Positions 16,801-24,062 of a stretch of 64,000 nucleotides of DNA are shown here, piece after piece. Origin of the DNA: Bacillota bacterium (GTDB lineage: Bacteria > Bacillota > Clostridia > Lachnospirales > Lachnospiraceae); the NCBI GenBank assembly GCA_023421075.1, contig JAEZUM010000082.1:1-64000 (forward strand), in the 5' to 3' direction. Made by a program: the position numbers and the translations under genes. Below the pieces are notes generated by a model. It was not told where the DNA came from. It ran no database searches and worked only from the letters and a program-made list of their open reading frames with translations. Numbering within the stretch: position 1 is the stretch's first letter; the number at the start of each line of letters is the position of its first letter.

Positions 16801-17057
16801 TCCCAGCCCGCTTTACGAAGAACCTTATAACCCTTCATTGTTCTGTACCTGGGTATCATATCCTTAATTACTCTGGTCAGCACGTGACCAATGTGTGGCT
16901 TTCCATTCGCCGTCGGTGGTCCGTCGTAGAAGGTATAAGTATCACCCTCCTTACGCTCATCAATGCTGGCTTCGAATATATTGTTATCCTGCCAGAACTT
17001 TAATACCTTTTTCTCGCGGTCGACAAAGTTTAGATCCGTAGACACCTTATCGTACAT
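13845..17057 (-). CDS. ileS: Isoleucyl-tRNA synthetase, long (type 2) form
   Basis: Charges tRNA-Ile with isoleucine and edits misactivated valine. The class I signatures are HIGH at 55-58 (GKPHIGHVLTR) and KMSKS near 618. The editing domain lies about 190-400, a zinc-type CPRCG pair near 183-187, and the anticodon-binding helical domain is C-terminal. The 1070-residue length and sequence style match the eukaryote-like IleS2 branch often linked to mupirocin tolerance; that link is inference. Unusually, the editing region carries a Cys/His-rich segment, CSCGHDHGHE, near residues 262-272. AGGAGG precedes the ATG by 7 nt. Expression is controlled by the Ile T-box leader upstream. Confidence 0.96.
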   Translation of the reverse strand: MYDKVSTDLNFVDREKKVLKFWQDNNIFEASIDERKEGDTYTFYDGPPTANGKPHIGHVLTRVIKDMIPRYRTMKGYKVLRKAGWDTHGLPVELEVEKKLGIDGKEQIEQYGLEPFLQECKESVWKYKGMWEDFSGTVGFWADMEDPYVTYHNSYIDSEWWSLKQIWDKGLLYKGFKIVPYCPRCGTPLSSHEVAQGYKDVKEKSVIAKFRVKGTKDEYILAWTTTPWTLPSNVALCVNPSETYVKVKVSVDAKGNVLKKDGSCSCGHDHGHEQETAVAVGTEHYILAEALLNILEGDYEVEETYVGKDLEYKEYEPLFDYAKLDKKGHFITCDNYVTLSDGTGVVHIAPAFGEDDNRVGKVYDLPFVQLIDGKGEFKPEATDLAGLFCKKADEPIMKMLAQKGLLFKILKFEHSYPFCWRCDTPLIYYARESWFIKMTAVRDELIANNNTINWMPESIGQGRFGDWLKNVQDWGLSRDRYWGTPLPIWECEDGHRHCIGSIEELKSMSDNCPDDIELHRPFIDAVTIKCPECGKQMTRVKPVIDCWYDSGSMPFAQWHYPFENKEVFEDNFPADFISEAVDQTRGWFYSLLAISTLIFGKAPFKNVIVLGHVQDENGQKMSKSKGNAVDPFDALEQHGADAIRWYFYINSALWLPNRFHHGAVTEGQRKFMGTLWNTYAFFVLYANIDNFDATKYKLEYDKLPVMDKWLLSRLNTLVKSVDEHLDNYRITEGARILADFIDELSNWYVRRSRERFWAKEMPQDKINAYMTLYTTLVTVSKLAAPFIPFMTEDIYQNLVVSIDKSAPKSIHLCDYPEYNEAWIDTELEANMEEVLEVVVLGRACRNAANIKNRQPIGKMYVKANAELSAFYTAIIAEELNVKEVVFTEDVRNFTSYSFKPQLKTLGPKFGKQIGAIRSILAELNGNVAIDEINATGQLKINLEGAEAVLEKDDLLIEAAQTEGFVSDSDHGITVVLDTNLTEELIEEGFVNEIISKIQTMRKEADFEVMDHIRVSQSGNDKIKEIILRNEQEIKSQVLAKEILLDQAQGFTKNWSLNGEDVTLGVEKLSI

Positions 17058-17097
17058 ATTGATTCCTCCTAATTAAATAATTGTTTTATCAGACACT

Positions 17098-17128
17098 AAA
17101 AAAACTCCCATCCGAAATAGGATGAGAG
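17098..17128 (-). terminator. Attenuator terminator of the ileS leader
   Basis: On the minus strand CTCTCATCC-TATTTC-GGATGGGAG followed by seven T. It is the OFF structure of the T-box. Confidence 0.88.
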
Positions 17129-17174
17129 CTATATGCTTTCATTATACCACCTGTTTCACGTACTCCATATAATC

Positions 17175-17290
17175 AAGCGGATTGAACTAAAACCTGCGGT
17201 TTTTCGTTCACGCTGCGCTTATTTATGTAAAACTCGTCATCTATTCGAGCAAGCTCGATATCTGCCGATTTTCCATAAATTAATCCGCTT
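17175..17290 (-). repeat. 116-nt inverted-repeat-bounded element inside the T-box leader
   Basis: Bounded by AAGCGGATT (17175-17183) and AATCCGCTT (17282-17290). Inside are the palindromic TCGAGCAAGCTCGA (17247-17260) and CTGCGGTTTTTCGTTCACGC. It does not belong to any canonical T-box stem. I recall similar blocks as interspersed intergenic repeats in Lachnospiraceae genomes; that recollection is unverified. No target duplication is visible. Confidence 0.6.
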
Positions 17291-17489
17291 ACCGTGGAAA
17301 TACATTATCTATATAACGGTAGATACCGGCGTAACCTACTCGGCCGGGATAACCTCGCCTTTGGGTCTTGCAACTAGGGAGTGATTTTCAGTCAAATGCT
17401 AATAATACCGGGCTTACACTATCCCCGGCTCGCTGAGATGTTCGCAATATGCTTACTCTCTCCGTCATCGTATTTATCAATTTTTGTTA

Positions 17490-17518
17490 ATGATAGTATA
17501 AATTTTTCTCAATGTCAA
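17490..17518 (-). promoter_or_regulatory. Promoter of the ileS leader
   Basis: Minus strand TTGACA (17513-17518), 17-nt spacer, TATCAT (17490-17495), placing the transcript start near 17483. Confidence 0.7.
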
Positions 17519-17551
17519 TAGTTTTCTTTGTGGTTTTCATCGAATGTCCGC

Positions 17552-17580
17552 TTGACTTATTCATGATTCTGGTATATGTT
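17552..17580 (+). promoter_or_regulatory. Promoter of pncB, divergent from ileS
   Basis: TTGACT (17552-17557), 17-nt spacer, TATGTT (17575-17580). It gives a 5' leader of about 130 nt that includes a hairpin (GTGTGAGAAA, 17637-17646, with TTTTTCACAC, 17652-17661). Confidence 0.6.
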
Positions 17581-17715
17581 TTGATATGATGTATCGGTTA
17601 TGCCTTGGCTGTACTATGCAGTGAAATGGAGGATAGTGTGAGAAATCATGATTTTTCACACGGCAAATTTGTGCTATCGCCCAATTTTGCGGGTCGTGGC
17701 AGAATGGAGATTATT

Positions 17716-19170
17716 ATGGGTAAACAGAATTTAACATTGCTCACGGACTTTTATGAGCTGACGATGATGCAGGGTTATTATAATAACAACAATAATGAGA
17801 CTGTAATCTTTGACGTGTTTTATCGCGAGAATCCCAGCGGAAGCGGATATGCGATTTGCGCCGGCTTAGAGCAGGTGATTGAATATATTAAAGCTTTGTG
17901 TTTTACCGAGGAGGATATTGAGTATTTAAGATCTCTGGATACCTTTGGTGAGGACTTTCTTTCCTATCTAAAGGGATTTCATTTTACCGGTGATATTTAT
18001 GCCATCCCGGAGGGAACAGTTGTCTTCCCCATGGAGCCGTTAGTGAAGGTTATTGCGCCAATCATGGAGGCTCAATTGATCGAGACAGCTCTTCTTAATA
18101 TTATTAATCATCAAAGTCTGATTGCTACGAAAGCGTCACGCGTGGTTTATGCCGCGGGTGGACAACCGGTAATGGAGTTCGGTCTGCGCCGTGCTCAAGG
18201 ACCCGATGCCGGAACCTTAGGTGCAAGAGCTGCTGTAATCGGCGGTTGTAACGGCACCAGTAATGTACTGTCAGCCAAGCTATATGATCTTCCGGCTCTG
18301 GGAACACACGCGCACAGCTGGATAATGAGTTTTGATGACGAGCTTTCTGCCTTCCGCAAATATGCAGAGCTCTATCCTCATAATACCACCCTTCTGGTTG
18401 ATACCTATGACACACTTCGAAGCGGCGTGCCGAATGCAATTAAGGTATTCGAGGAGCTTCGCGATTCCGGTAAAATGCCGGAGAAATACGGCATACGCCT
18501 TGATAGCGGTGATTTGGCATACTTATCCAAGAAGGCCAGAAAAATGCTTGATAATGCCGGCTTTGCAAATGCAAAGATAACCGCGTCCAGTGATCTGGAT
18601 GAATATCTGATTGACTCTCTGAAGACCCAGGGTGCAAAGATCGATTCCTGGGGTGTCGGAACAAAATTAATTACATCAAGAGACTGTCCCTCCTTCGGTG
18701 GCGTATATAAGCTTGCCGCAATTAAGAAGGATGGCCGTTTCATACCTAAGATAAAGCTGTCCGAGAATCAGTGGAAGATCACGAACCCGGGCAACAAGAA
18801 AATCATCCGCGTCTATGAGAAGGAAAGCGGCAAGGTGAAGGCAGATCTGATCGCCCTGGCCGAGGAAGAGTTCTCCGAGAACGAAAGAATGCTACTTTTT
18901 GACCCAATTGCAACCTGGAAGAAGACCTATCTGGAGCCGAATACTTATACCCTCCGCGAGCTTTTAGTCCCCATATTTTTAGCAGGACAATGTGTTTATA
19001 CCTCTCCTTCTGTCATGGATATCCGAGAATATTGCCTGAAGGAACAGGATACCTTATGGGACGAGGCAAGACGTCTCATTAACCCGCATATTGTATATGT
19101 AGACCTGTCCGTTAAATTATACCGAATGAAAACTGAGCTCCTTGACAGCCTGACCGAGAGTACAAAATAA
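17716..19170 (+). CDS. pncB: Nicotinate phosphoribosyltransferase
   Basis: First step of the Preiss-Handler NAD salvage route: nicotinate plus PRPP gives nicotinate mononucleotide, with ATP hydrolysis. The 484-residue sequence begins with the family hallmark LLTDFYELTMMQGYY. It has EFGLRRAQGPDAG near 160, the regulatory-histidine region LGTHAHSWIMSF near 200, VDTYDT, and the phosphate-binding RLDSGDLAYLS and ASSDLDEY segments. I start at the ATG at 17716 with GGAG 8 nt before it; the in-frame extension back to 17605 covers the leader. No other NAD gene is adjacent. The 47 nt before its ribosome site resemble those before the MsrAB gene at 32648. Confidence 0.95.
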   Translation: MGKQNLTLLTDFYELTMMQGYYNNNNNETVIFDVFYRENPSGSGYAICAGLEQVIEYIKALCFTEEDIEYLRSLDTFGEDFLSYLKGFHFTGDIYAIPEGTVVFPMEPLVKVIAPIMEAQLIETALLNIINHQSLIATKASRVVYAAGGQPVMEFGLRRAQGPDAGTLGARAAVIGGCNGTSNVLSAKLYDLPALGTHAHSWIMSFDDELSAFRKYAELYPHNTTLLVDTYDTLRSGVPNAIKVFEELRDSGKMPEKYGIRLDSGDLAYLSKKARKMLDNAGFANAKITASSDLDEYLIDSLKTQGAKIDSWGVGTKLITSRDCPSFGGVYKLAAIKKDGRFIPKIKLSENQWKITNPGNKKIIRVYEKESGKVKADLIALAEEEFSENERMLLFDPIATWKKTYLEPNTYTLRELLVPIFLAGQCVYTSPSVMDIREYCLKEQDTLWDEARRLINPHIVYVDLSVKLYRMKTELLDSLTESTK

Positions 19171-19289
19171 ATCATTATTCCATATATTACATCAGAATTT
19201 CTTAGTATTTTACTGATTTTTCGGTATCGATGTGATATACTTATGGCAGGTCAATTCTCCCCGTTTTTCTCACGAAAGGAGTAAATGTT

Positions 19290-20567
19290 TTGAAAAAGAA
19301 GAAACAAGTCATTATTATTTCATCCGTAGCTGCATTATCGATTATCAGTGGTGTTGTCTTTCTTAAGGTGACTCAAACCGACGGAGCAACCTATAGCAAC
19401 ACTGATATCATCAAGGCCTATGAAGAGACAAACGATGGCACTGAAGCTACCGACAATCGTAATGACTATACATATATTCCTCCGACACCGATTCAGGATA
19501 GTGTTGAGGAAGAATTAAATTCATTTGAAGTACAAGAGGAGGAACCCTTCGTTCCGGCAACGGAGATGGACTTAGACCCTTCCAGTATTACCGTATTTGT
19601 GAACAAAGAGTATGCCTTACCTAAGAATTATAAGCCCGAGAAGCTGGTTACACCGAAGGTAGTTTTTAACCTCATTACCTATGACGAGCGGACACTGATG
19701 CGTCCGGAAGCTGCTGAGGCATTGGAGGATCTCTTTGAACAAGCAAAGAGCGAAGGAATTATTCTATACGGTATTTCCGGCTACCGATCCTATGAACGAC
19801 AATACAAGATATTTACGAATAATATCGTTAACAAGGGTAAAAAGTATACGCTTCGTTATAGTGCGGTTCCCGGAACAAGCGAGCATCAGACCGGCTTAGC
19901 AATTGATGTATCCGCCAAGTCTTTGGATTTTAAATTATCCTCTAACTTTGCCTCCTCCACGGAGGGCATCTGGTTAGCGAAAAATGCTCATACTTTTGGT
20001 TACATAATTCGTTATCCCGAGGGGAACGAAAAGATTACCGGATACGCATTTGAACCTTGGCACATACGCTATGTCGGCAAGGGACTTGCTACTTATCTAT
20101 ATGAAAACGAGCTTACTCTGGAAGAATACTATAAGTATACTCCCAGTCCGGGCTTCAATTTCGAGAAGCTTTATGCTGATATTATCAATTATGTTCCTCC
20201 TGTAGTATCCGGACCTCCGGCTGAAGGTGAAGATGTGATAATCGAAGAGAACGGTGAAATCATTGATGAAGATATTGAAAGCGATCTCCCGGAGGATACC
20301 CCCAATGACGAAGAGACCCCGGGCAAAGGGGATGACGAAAATAACAGCACACCGACAGATAACGATTCCTCTGAGGAGGATCCGAATCCATCCGGCAATG
20401 ATAATACAAATACAGAAGATGAGACAGAACCTGTAGATCAGGTACCTGATAACGAAACACCGTCCGGGACCGCAACTCCGACTCCGACGGCGACCCCTTC
20501 CCTAACACCAACCCCTACAATAACTCCGACTCCGACCGTAACACCGGTGACCGTGGGAGGCCAATAA
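19290..20567 (+). CDS. VanY-type D-alanyl-D-alanine carboxypeptidase (M15B) with Thr/Pro-rich tail
   Basis: Membrane-anchored zinc peptidase that trims the terminal D-Ala from peptidoglycan stems. One N-terminal membrane segment (about 7-26) is followed by an acidic stalk. The M15B catalytic domain (about 110-285) has SGYRSYERQ, the zinc motif SEHQTGLAIDV and EPWHIRYVG. The last 130 residues are low-complexity: first Glu/Asp/Asn-rich, then TPTPTATPSLTPTPT repeats, probably a wall-spanning extension. The start is TTG at 19290 because AAAGGAG lies 8 nt before it and the nearby ATG at 19285 reads straight into a stop. Confidence 0.92.
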   Translation: MKKKKQVIIISSVAALSIISGVVFLKVTQTDGATYSNTDIIKAYEETNDGTEATDNRNDYTYIPPTPIQDSVEEELNSFEVQEEEPFVPATEMDLDPSSITVFVNKEYALPKNYKPEKLVTPKVVFNLITYDERTLMRPEAAEALEDLFEQAKSEGIILYGISGYRSYERQYKIFTNNIVNKGKKYTLRYSAVPGTSEHQTGLAIDVSAKSLDFKLSSNFASSTEGIWLAKNAHTFGYIIRYPEGNEKITGYAFEPWHIRYVGKGLATYLYENELTLEEYYKYTPSPGFNFEKLYADIINYVPPVVSGPPAEGEDVIIEENGEIIDEDIESDLPEDTPNDEETPGKGDDENNSTPTDNDSSEEDPNPSGNDNTNTEDETEPVDQVPDNETPSGTATPTPTATPSLTPTPTITPTPTVTPVTVGGQ

Positions 20568-20670
20568 GATCACTCATCCTTCTGTACCGATCATTTAATA
20601 TTGAATAATCATTTATATAACACATAAGATTCCTTAGAAAAACATATCATAATCAGGAGGACTTGAGTAT

Positions 20671-21402
20671 ATGCTAAGATTAATTCTTGCCGGTATTTTC
20701 TTGATCTTATTTTTTATCATAAGCATACCTTTGTATCTGATTGAATACATTCTTGGTCGCTTTAACCGCCGTGCCATGGTTGCCAGCTCTCAGACCATCG
20801 TTGTTGGCGCTTTCCACATCTTATTATTTATCTGCGGTGTAAAGCGAACCGTGATTGGACGAGAGAACATCCCGAAGAATGAGGCCGTGCTGTATATCGC
20901 AAATCACAGAAGCTATTTTGATGTTCCTGTTGCTTATTCCAGTGTTCCTACCTTAACCAGCTTTATGGCGAAAAAGGAAATTGCGAAAATACCCTTTCTG
21001 AGTTATTGGATGCGTTTCCTGCAGTGTCTTTTCCTCGACCGTGATGATATCAAGCAGGGGCTGAAGACAGTACTGAAGGGTATCGATCTGGTGAAAGACG
21101 GTTATTCCGTATATATCTCTCCTGAAGGTACCAGAAGCCAGGGCACGGAGATGCTGCCCTTTAAAGAAGGAAGCTTTAAGATTGCTGAGAAGACAGGCTG
21201 TGCCATCATTCCGGTAGCAATTTTGAATACCGATGAGGTGTTCGAGAACCACGCCCCAAGAATCCGGGCTGCGCATGTTGTTCTTGAGTACGGACAGCCC
21301 ATTTACCCAAAGGATCTGAGTAAGGAACAGTTGAAATTCCTTGGTTCACACGTACAGGGAATTATCAAAGATATGTTGATCAAGAATGAGTCCCTGGTAT
21401 AA
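20671..21402 (+). CDS. plsC: 1-acyl-sn-glycerol-3-phosphate acyltransferase
   Basis: Membrane enzyme that acylates lysophosphatidate to phosphatidate for phospholipid synthesis. An N-terminal hydrophobic stretch (about 3-25) and a second one (45-60) anchor it. The acyltransferase motifs are NHRSYFD near 85-91 (catalytic His-Asp), FLDRDD near 130 and SPEGTRSQG near 150-158. The length of 243 is normal. AGGAGG is 10 nt before the ATG. It follows the VanY-type gene by about 100 bases and may be co-transcribed with it and the next gene. Confidence 0.93.
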   Translation: MLRLILAGIFLILFFIISIPLYLIEYILGRFNRRAMVASSQTIVVGAFHILLFICGVKRTVIGRENIPKNEAVLYIANHRSYFDVPVAYSSVPTLTSFMAKKEIAKIPFLSYWMRFLQCLFLDRDDIKQGLKTVLKGIDLVKDGYSVYISPEGTRSQGTEMLPFKEGSFKIAEKTGCAIIPVAILNTDEVFENHAPRIRAAHVVLEYGQPIYPKDLSKEQLKFLGSHVQGIIKDMLIKNESLV

Positions 21403-21552
21403 GGACGATATTTTTTCAAATATAAATTTTGCTATTTATTTTTTATAGAAAAGATGTTACAATAAACGTTGCCTAGCTTGGCAATGGCGCATCAGGATGC
21501 GTCAAAAAGCATGGGGAAGAATTCTTATAAGGAAAGAGGAGGTACATATCTC

Positions 21553-22011
21553 ATGGAACCATGGGTTATCGTATTAATAGTCGTAGCAGTTGTTGTTTTA
21601 GGCGCGATGATCGCATTATATTTTGTAGGTAAGAAGCTACAGAAGAAACAGGAGGATTCCGAAGCACAGATGCAGTCCGCTGCACAAACTGTTTCCATCC
21701 TCGTTATTGATAAAAAGAAGATGAAGTTAAAGGAAGCCAATCTTCCGAAGATAGTATTAGACCAGACACCAAGATATCTTCGCGGTTCCAAAGTTCCGAT
21801 CGTAAAAGCGAAAATCGGTCCCAAGGTTATGAACCTGGTATGTGACGCTAAGGTGTATGATTTAATTCCTGTAAAGAAAGAAATCAAGGCAGTTCTTAGC
21901 GGTATCTACATCATGGATGTAAAGGGCTTAAGAGGAAACCTCGAACAAAAGAAGGAAAAGAAAACTCTTATGCAAAGGGTGACCGGCATTTTTAAGAAGT
22001 CAGATAAGTAA
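21553..22011 (+). CDS. Membrane-anchored conserved protein of unknown function
   Basis: I do not recognise a named family. The 152 residues start with a single membrane segment (about 4-27, MEPWVIVLIVVAVVVLGAM) and basic stop-transfer residues, giving a cytoplasmic domain. That domain has VSILVIDKKKMKLKEANLP, KVPIVKAKIGPKVMNLVCD and IKAVLSGIYIMDVKG, suggesting a small beta-rich fold, and a very basic C-terminus. The ATG at 21553 has AGAGGAGG 10 nt upstream. It follows plsC by 150 bases and ends at a strong terminator, so it is probably the last gene of that unit. A role near the membrane is the only inference. Confidence 0.75.
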   Translation: MEPWVIVLIVVAVVVLGAMIALYFVGKKLQKKQEDSEAQMQSAAQTVSILVIDKKKMKLKEANLPKIVLDQTPRYLRGSKVPIVKAKIGPKVMNLVCDAKVYDLIPVKKEIKAVLSGIYIMDVKGLRGNLEQKKEKKTLMQRVTGIFKKSDK

Positions 22012-22017
22012 AAGCGA

Positions 22018-22068
22018 ATAATCCTCTTACCTTTACGATAGAAGTCCGTAAGGTAAGAGGATTTTTTA
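22018..22068 (+). terminator. Rho-independent terminator
   Basis: AATCCTCTTACCTTTACG pairs with CGTAAGGTAAGAGGATT, with a short bulge, and is followed by TTTTATT. Confidence 0.9.
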
Positions 22069-22128
22069 TTTGTAACAAGTTATGTAATCCATCAACTACC
22101 TTGATTGCCCCTAAGAAAGGAGTGCACC

Positions 22129-23307
22129 ATGCGAAAGAGAAATCTTATACTGTTATCAATCATCTGCATCATGTCGATCATAGCCCTCACAGGCTTGCTC
22201 GTGATTGCCTATGACAGACAGCTGCAAAAAAATAATGACGTGGTAGAAAGTGACGAACCCACCCCCTCTCCCACCACGACTCCAAGTGAGCCTTCCAAAC
22301 CGGCTCTGTCACCCACACCCGCCCCTACACCTACCGAAGAAGCGGCAAGTAATGAGCCAATCATTTTGGGCTTTGCAGGAGATGTGAACCTGGACGAAGA
22401 CTCCTATCCTGTTGCCAAATATGATGACGAGGGAAAAGGTATCCATGGTGTGCTGTCAAAGGATCTGGTGGAGGAAATGAATGATGCCGATATTATGATG
22501 CTGAACAATGAATTTGCTTATAGCACCAGAGGCATTGAGGAGACAGATAAATCCTATACCTTCCGTGCCAACCCGGCCAGAGTGGGAATTCTGAACGAGA
22601 TGGGTGTTGATATTGTATCCTTAGCCAATAATCATGCCCTTGATTTCGGTCCAGAAGCACTGCTCGATACTTTCTCAACCCTGGATACAGCCAAGATTGC
22701 TTATGTCGGTGCCGGAGAAAATATGGCAAGGGCAAAAGCTCCCATCTATTTCAATGTCGGCAATAAAAACATAGCGTTCGTCGCCGCTTCTCGTGTCGTA
22801 TTTGCAATGGATTGGTATGCAACCGATACCACCCCGGGAATGATCGGAACCTATGACCCTGCACTCTTTTTAGAAGCCATCCGGGAGGCCAAGGATAATG
22901 CTGATTTTGTAGTAGCTTATGTGCACTGGGGTGTTGAACGAAATAATTATCCCGAGCATTATCAGAAGGTGTTTGCCCAGAATTACATCGATGCCGGTGC
23001 AGATGCAGTTATCGGCTGCCATCCGCATGTAATGCAGGGACTTGAATTTTATAAAGGAAAGCCCATCGCTTACAGCCTAGGCAACTTCTGGTTCAATAAA
23101 TCCACCAAGGAATCCGGTATGCTTAAGCTCTATCTGGAACCGGACGATACGATACAGGTTCAGCTGCTTCCTGTCATGAACAAAGACACCAGGACCTATA
23201 TCTTGACCGAGGAGAAGGATCGCAGTAATTATTTCGATTTCATGGAGGGAATTTCCTTCGACGTGAAAATTGATGATTTGGGCTTTGTGACGGAAGCGGA
23301 TAAGTAA
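22129..23307 (+). CDS. CapA/PgsA family membrane-anchored metallophosphoesterase-like protein
   Basis: An extracytoplasmic protein of the PGA_cap family, related to poly-gamma-glutamate capsule proteins and calcineurin-like phosphoesterases. One membrane segment (about 9-29), a Pro/Ser/Thr-rich stalk (45-75), then the catalytic-like domain: LGFAGDVNLDED (about 84), LNNEF, LANNHALDFG, YVHWGVERNNYP and IGCHPHVMQGLE. These supply the Asp/Asn/His residues that bind metals in the superfamily. No other capsule genes are present, so it may act on another wall polymer. I start at 22129 (AAAGGAG 6 nt upstream); an in-frame ATG at 22105 lacks a site. Confidence 0.9.
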   Translation: MRKRNLILLSIICIMSIIALTGLLVIAYDRQLQKNNDVVESDEPTPSPTTTPSEPSKPALSPTPAPTPTEEAASNEPIILGFAGDVNLDEDSYPVAKYDDEGKGIHGVLSKDLVEEMNDADIMMLNNEFAYSTRGIEETDKSYTFRANPARVGILNEMGVDIVSLANNHALDFGPEALLDTFSTLDTAKIAYVGAGENMARAKAPIYFNVGNKNIAFVAASRVVFAMDWYATDTTPGMIGTYDPALFLEAIREAKDNADFVVAYVHWGVERNNYPEHYQKVFAQNYIDAGADAVIGCHPHVMQGLEFYKGKPIAYSLGNFWFNKSTKESGMLKLYLEPDDTIQVQLLPVMNKDTRTYILTEEKDRSNYFDFMEGISFDVKIDDLGFVTEADK

Positions 23308-23376
23308 ATAAAAGATATTAGTGTAAATAAAAAAGTGTAAGTAAAAACATAGTATATAAAAAGCAGATAATCATCG

Positions 23377-23424
23377 TAAAGAGGAGGAAAGAGAAGTGAC
23401 ATTACTTCTTCCTCCTCTTTTATT
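23377..23424. terminator. Bidirectional terminator between convergent genes
   Basis: AAGAGGAGGAA (23379-23389) pairs with TTCCTCCTCTT (23409-23419), with A and T runs outside. It serves the CapA-like gene and the DUF1934 gene. Confidence 0.88.
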
Positions 23425-23474
23425 CTTAATATTGATTTCTTAGATATATGATGCTTTGATTTTATTTAATCAGC

Positions 23475-23915
23475 TTACATTCCTTCTTCGTTATGAGAAG
23501 GGGCTGCTTGGATGCGGATTATGGTTCGATGATCGGAGATATGGTCCTCATTTGAATAGAGGGCGTATTCCATGGTTACCTCAATCGAGTTCTCCTCTAC
23601 GATCATCGCTATTTGCGAGGTTAGTGTTTCAAAGAATAGGCTTCCGAAAGGAGTTCGATAGATAACTTCCGTCTTGTTGTTTCTGTCAAAGGTCATTTCT
23701 GAGCTGGCTGCGCCTTTCTTGGTCATCTCAATCTGCTCAGGACCAATCTTGATCATATTCTTGATGCATCCCTGTCCATCCTCGGCTTGCTCCTCGTATT
23801 GGATATAATGCTTATTGTTATGCATATGATAGGTGCCGGAGGCAGTTATCAGTATAGGTACTTCCTCTGCTCCTGTCTGGGTACCTTCAATTGTTATGGA
23901 AACCTCTTTTGTCAT
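23475..23915 (-). CDS. DUF1934 (YwiB-like) beta-barrel protein
   Basis: A 146-residue protein of the DUF1934 family, calycin-like beta barrels of unknown ligand. The sequence has alternating strands with the family pattern: ITIEGTQTG at the start, ASGTYHMHNNKHYIQYEE, MIKIGPEQIEMTKKG, SSEMTFDRN, RTPFGSLFFETLT and a final VTMEYALYSNEDHISDHRTIIRI. In Bacillus the family member ywiB sits near argS and rpoE; here it is divergent from spoIIR instead. AGGAGG is 6 nt before the ATG. No function can be assigned. Confidence 0.85.
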   Translation of the reverse strand: MTKEVSITIEGTQTGAEEVPILITASGTYHMHNNKHYIQYEEQAEDGQGCIKNMIKIGPEQIEMTKKGAASSEMTFDRNNKTEVIYRTPFGSLFFETLTSQIAMIVEENSIEVTMEYALYSNEDHISDHRTIIRIQAAPSHNEEGM

Positions 23916-24005
23916 ACGTCACCTCCTGTATTTTGTAGTGTCTAAAATATTTATTCATTGTACTACCTGTCCGGATTCAGTTCAAGCCCTTTCTTGAACC
24001 TGCAT

Positions 24006-24034
24006 GTATAAACTCGGGTATCGTGGCAAGACTT
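24006..24034 (+). promoter_or_regulatory. Sigma-F-like promoter of spoIIR
   Basis: GTATA (24006-24010), a 14-nt spacer and GGCAAGACTT (24025-24034), which matches the GGNNANANT form of forespore sigma-F -10 boxes. In Bacillus spoIIR is a sigma-F gene. Confidence 0.5.
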
Positions 24035-24062
24035 CAATTAGAATATTATTAAGGAGGCCCTT

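Larger units (their letters stand above)
17098..17483 (-). promoter_or_regulatory. T-box riboswitch leader (isoleucine) of ileS
   Basis: Senses uncharged tRNA-Ile and allows ileS transcription when Ile-tRNA runs low. In transcript order: GATGACGGAGAGAGTAAGC (17450-17468), the stem I AGTA motif; the apical segment GTGTAAGCCCGG; a specifier candidate ATC (17383-17385) in GAAAATCACTCC; stems II/III; the T-box core AGGTGGTA (17145-17152), whose TGGT would pair with the ACCA end of tRNA-Ile; then the terminator at 17098-17128. The T-box core lacks the usual CCGCG after TGGTA. An inserted 116-nt repeat separates stem III from the antiterminator. Confidence 0.8.

Noticed and set aside
20260..20560. 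Tandem repeat DNA in the VanY-type gene tail
   Set aside because: The ACTCCGACT repeats are explained as coding for the Thr/Pro-rich wall-spanning tail.
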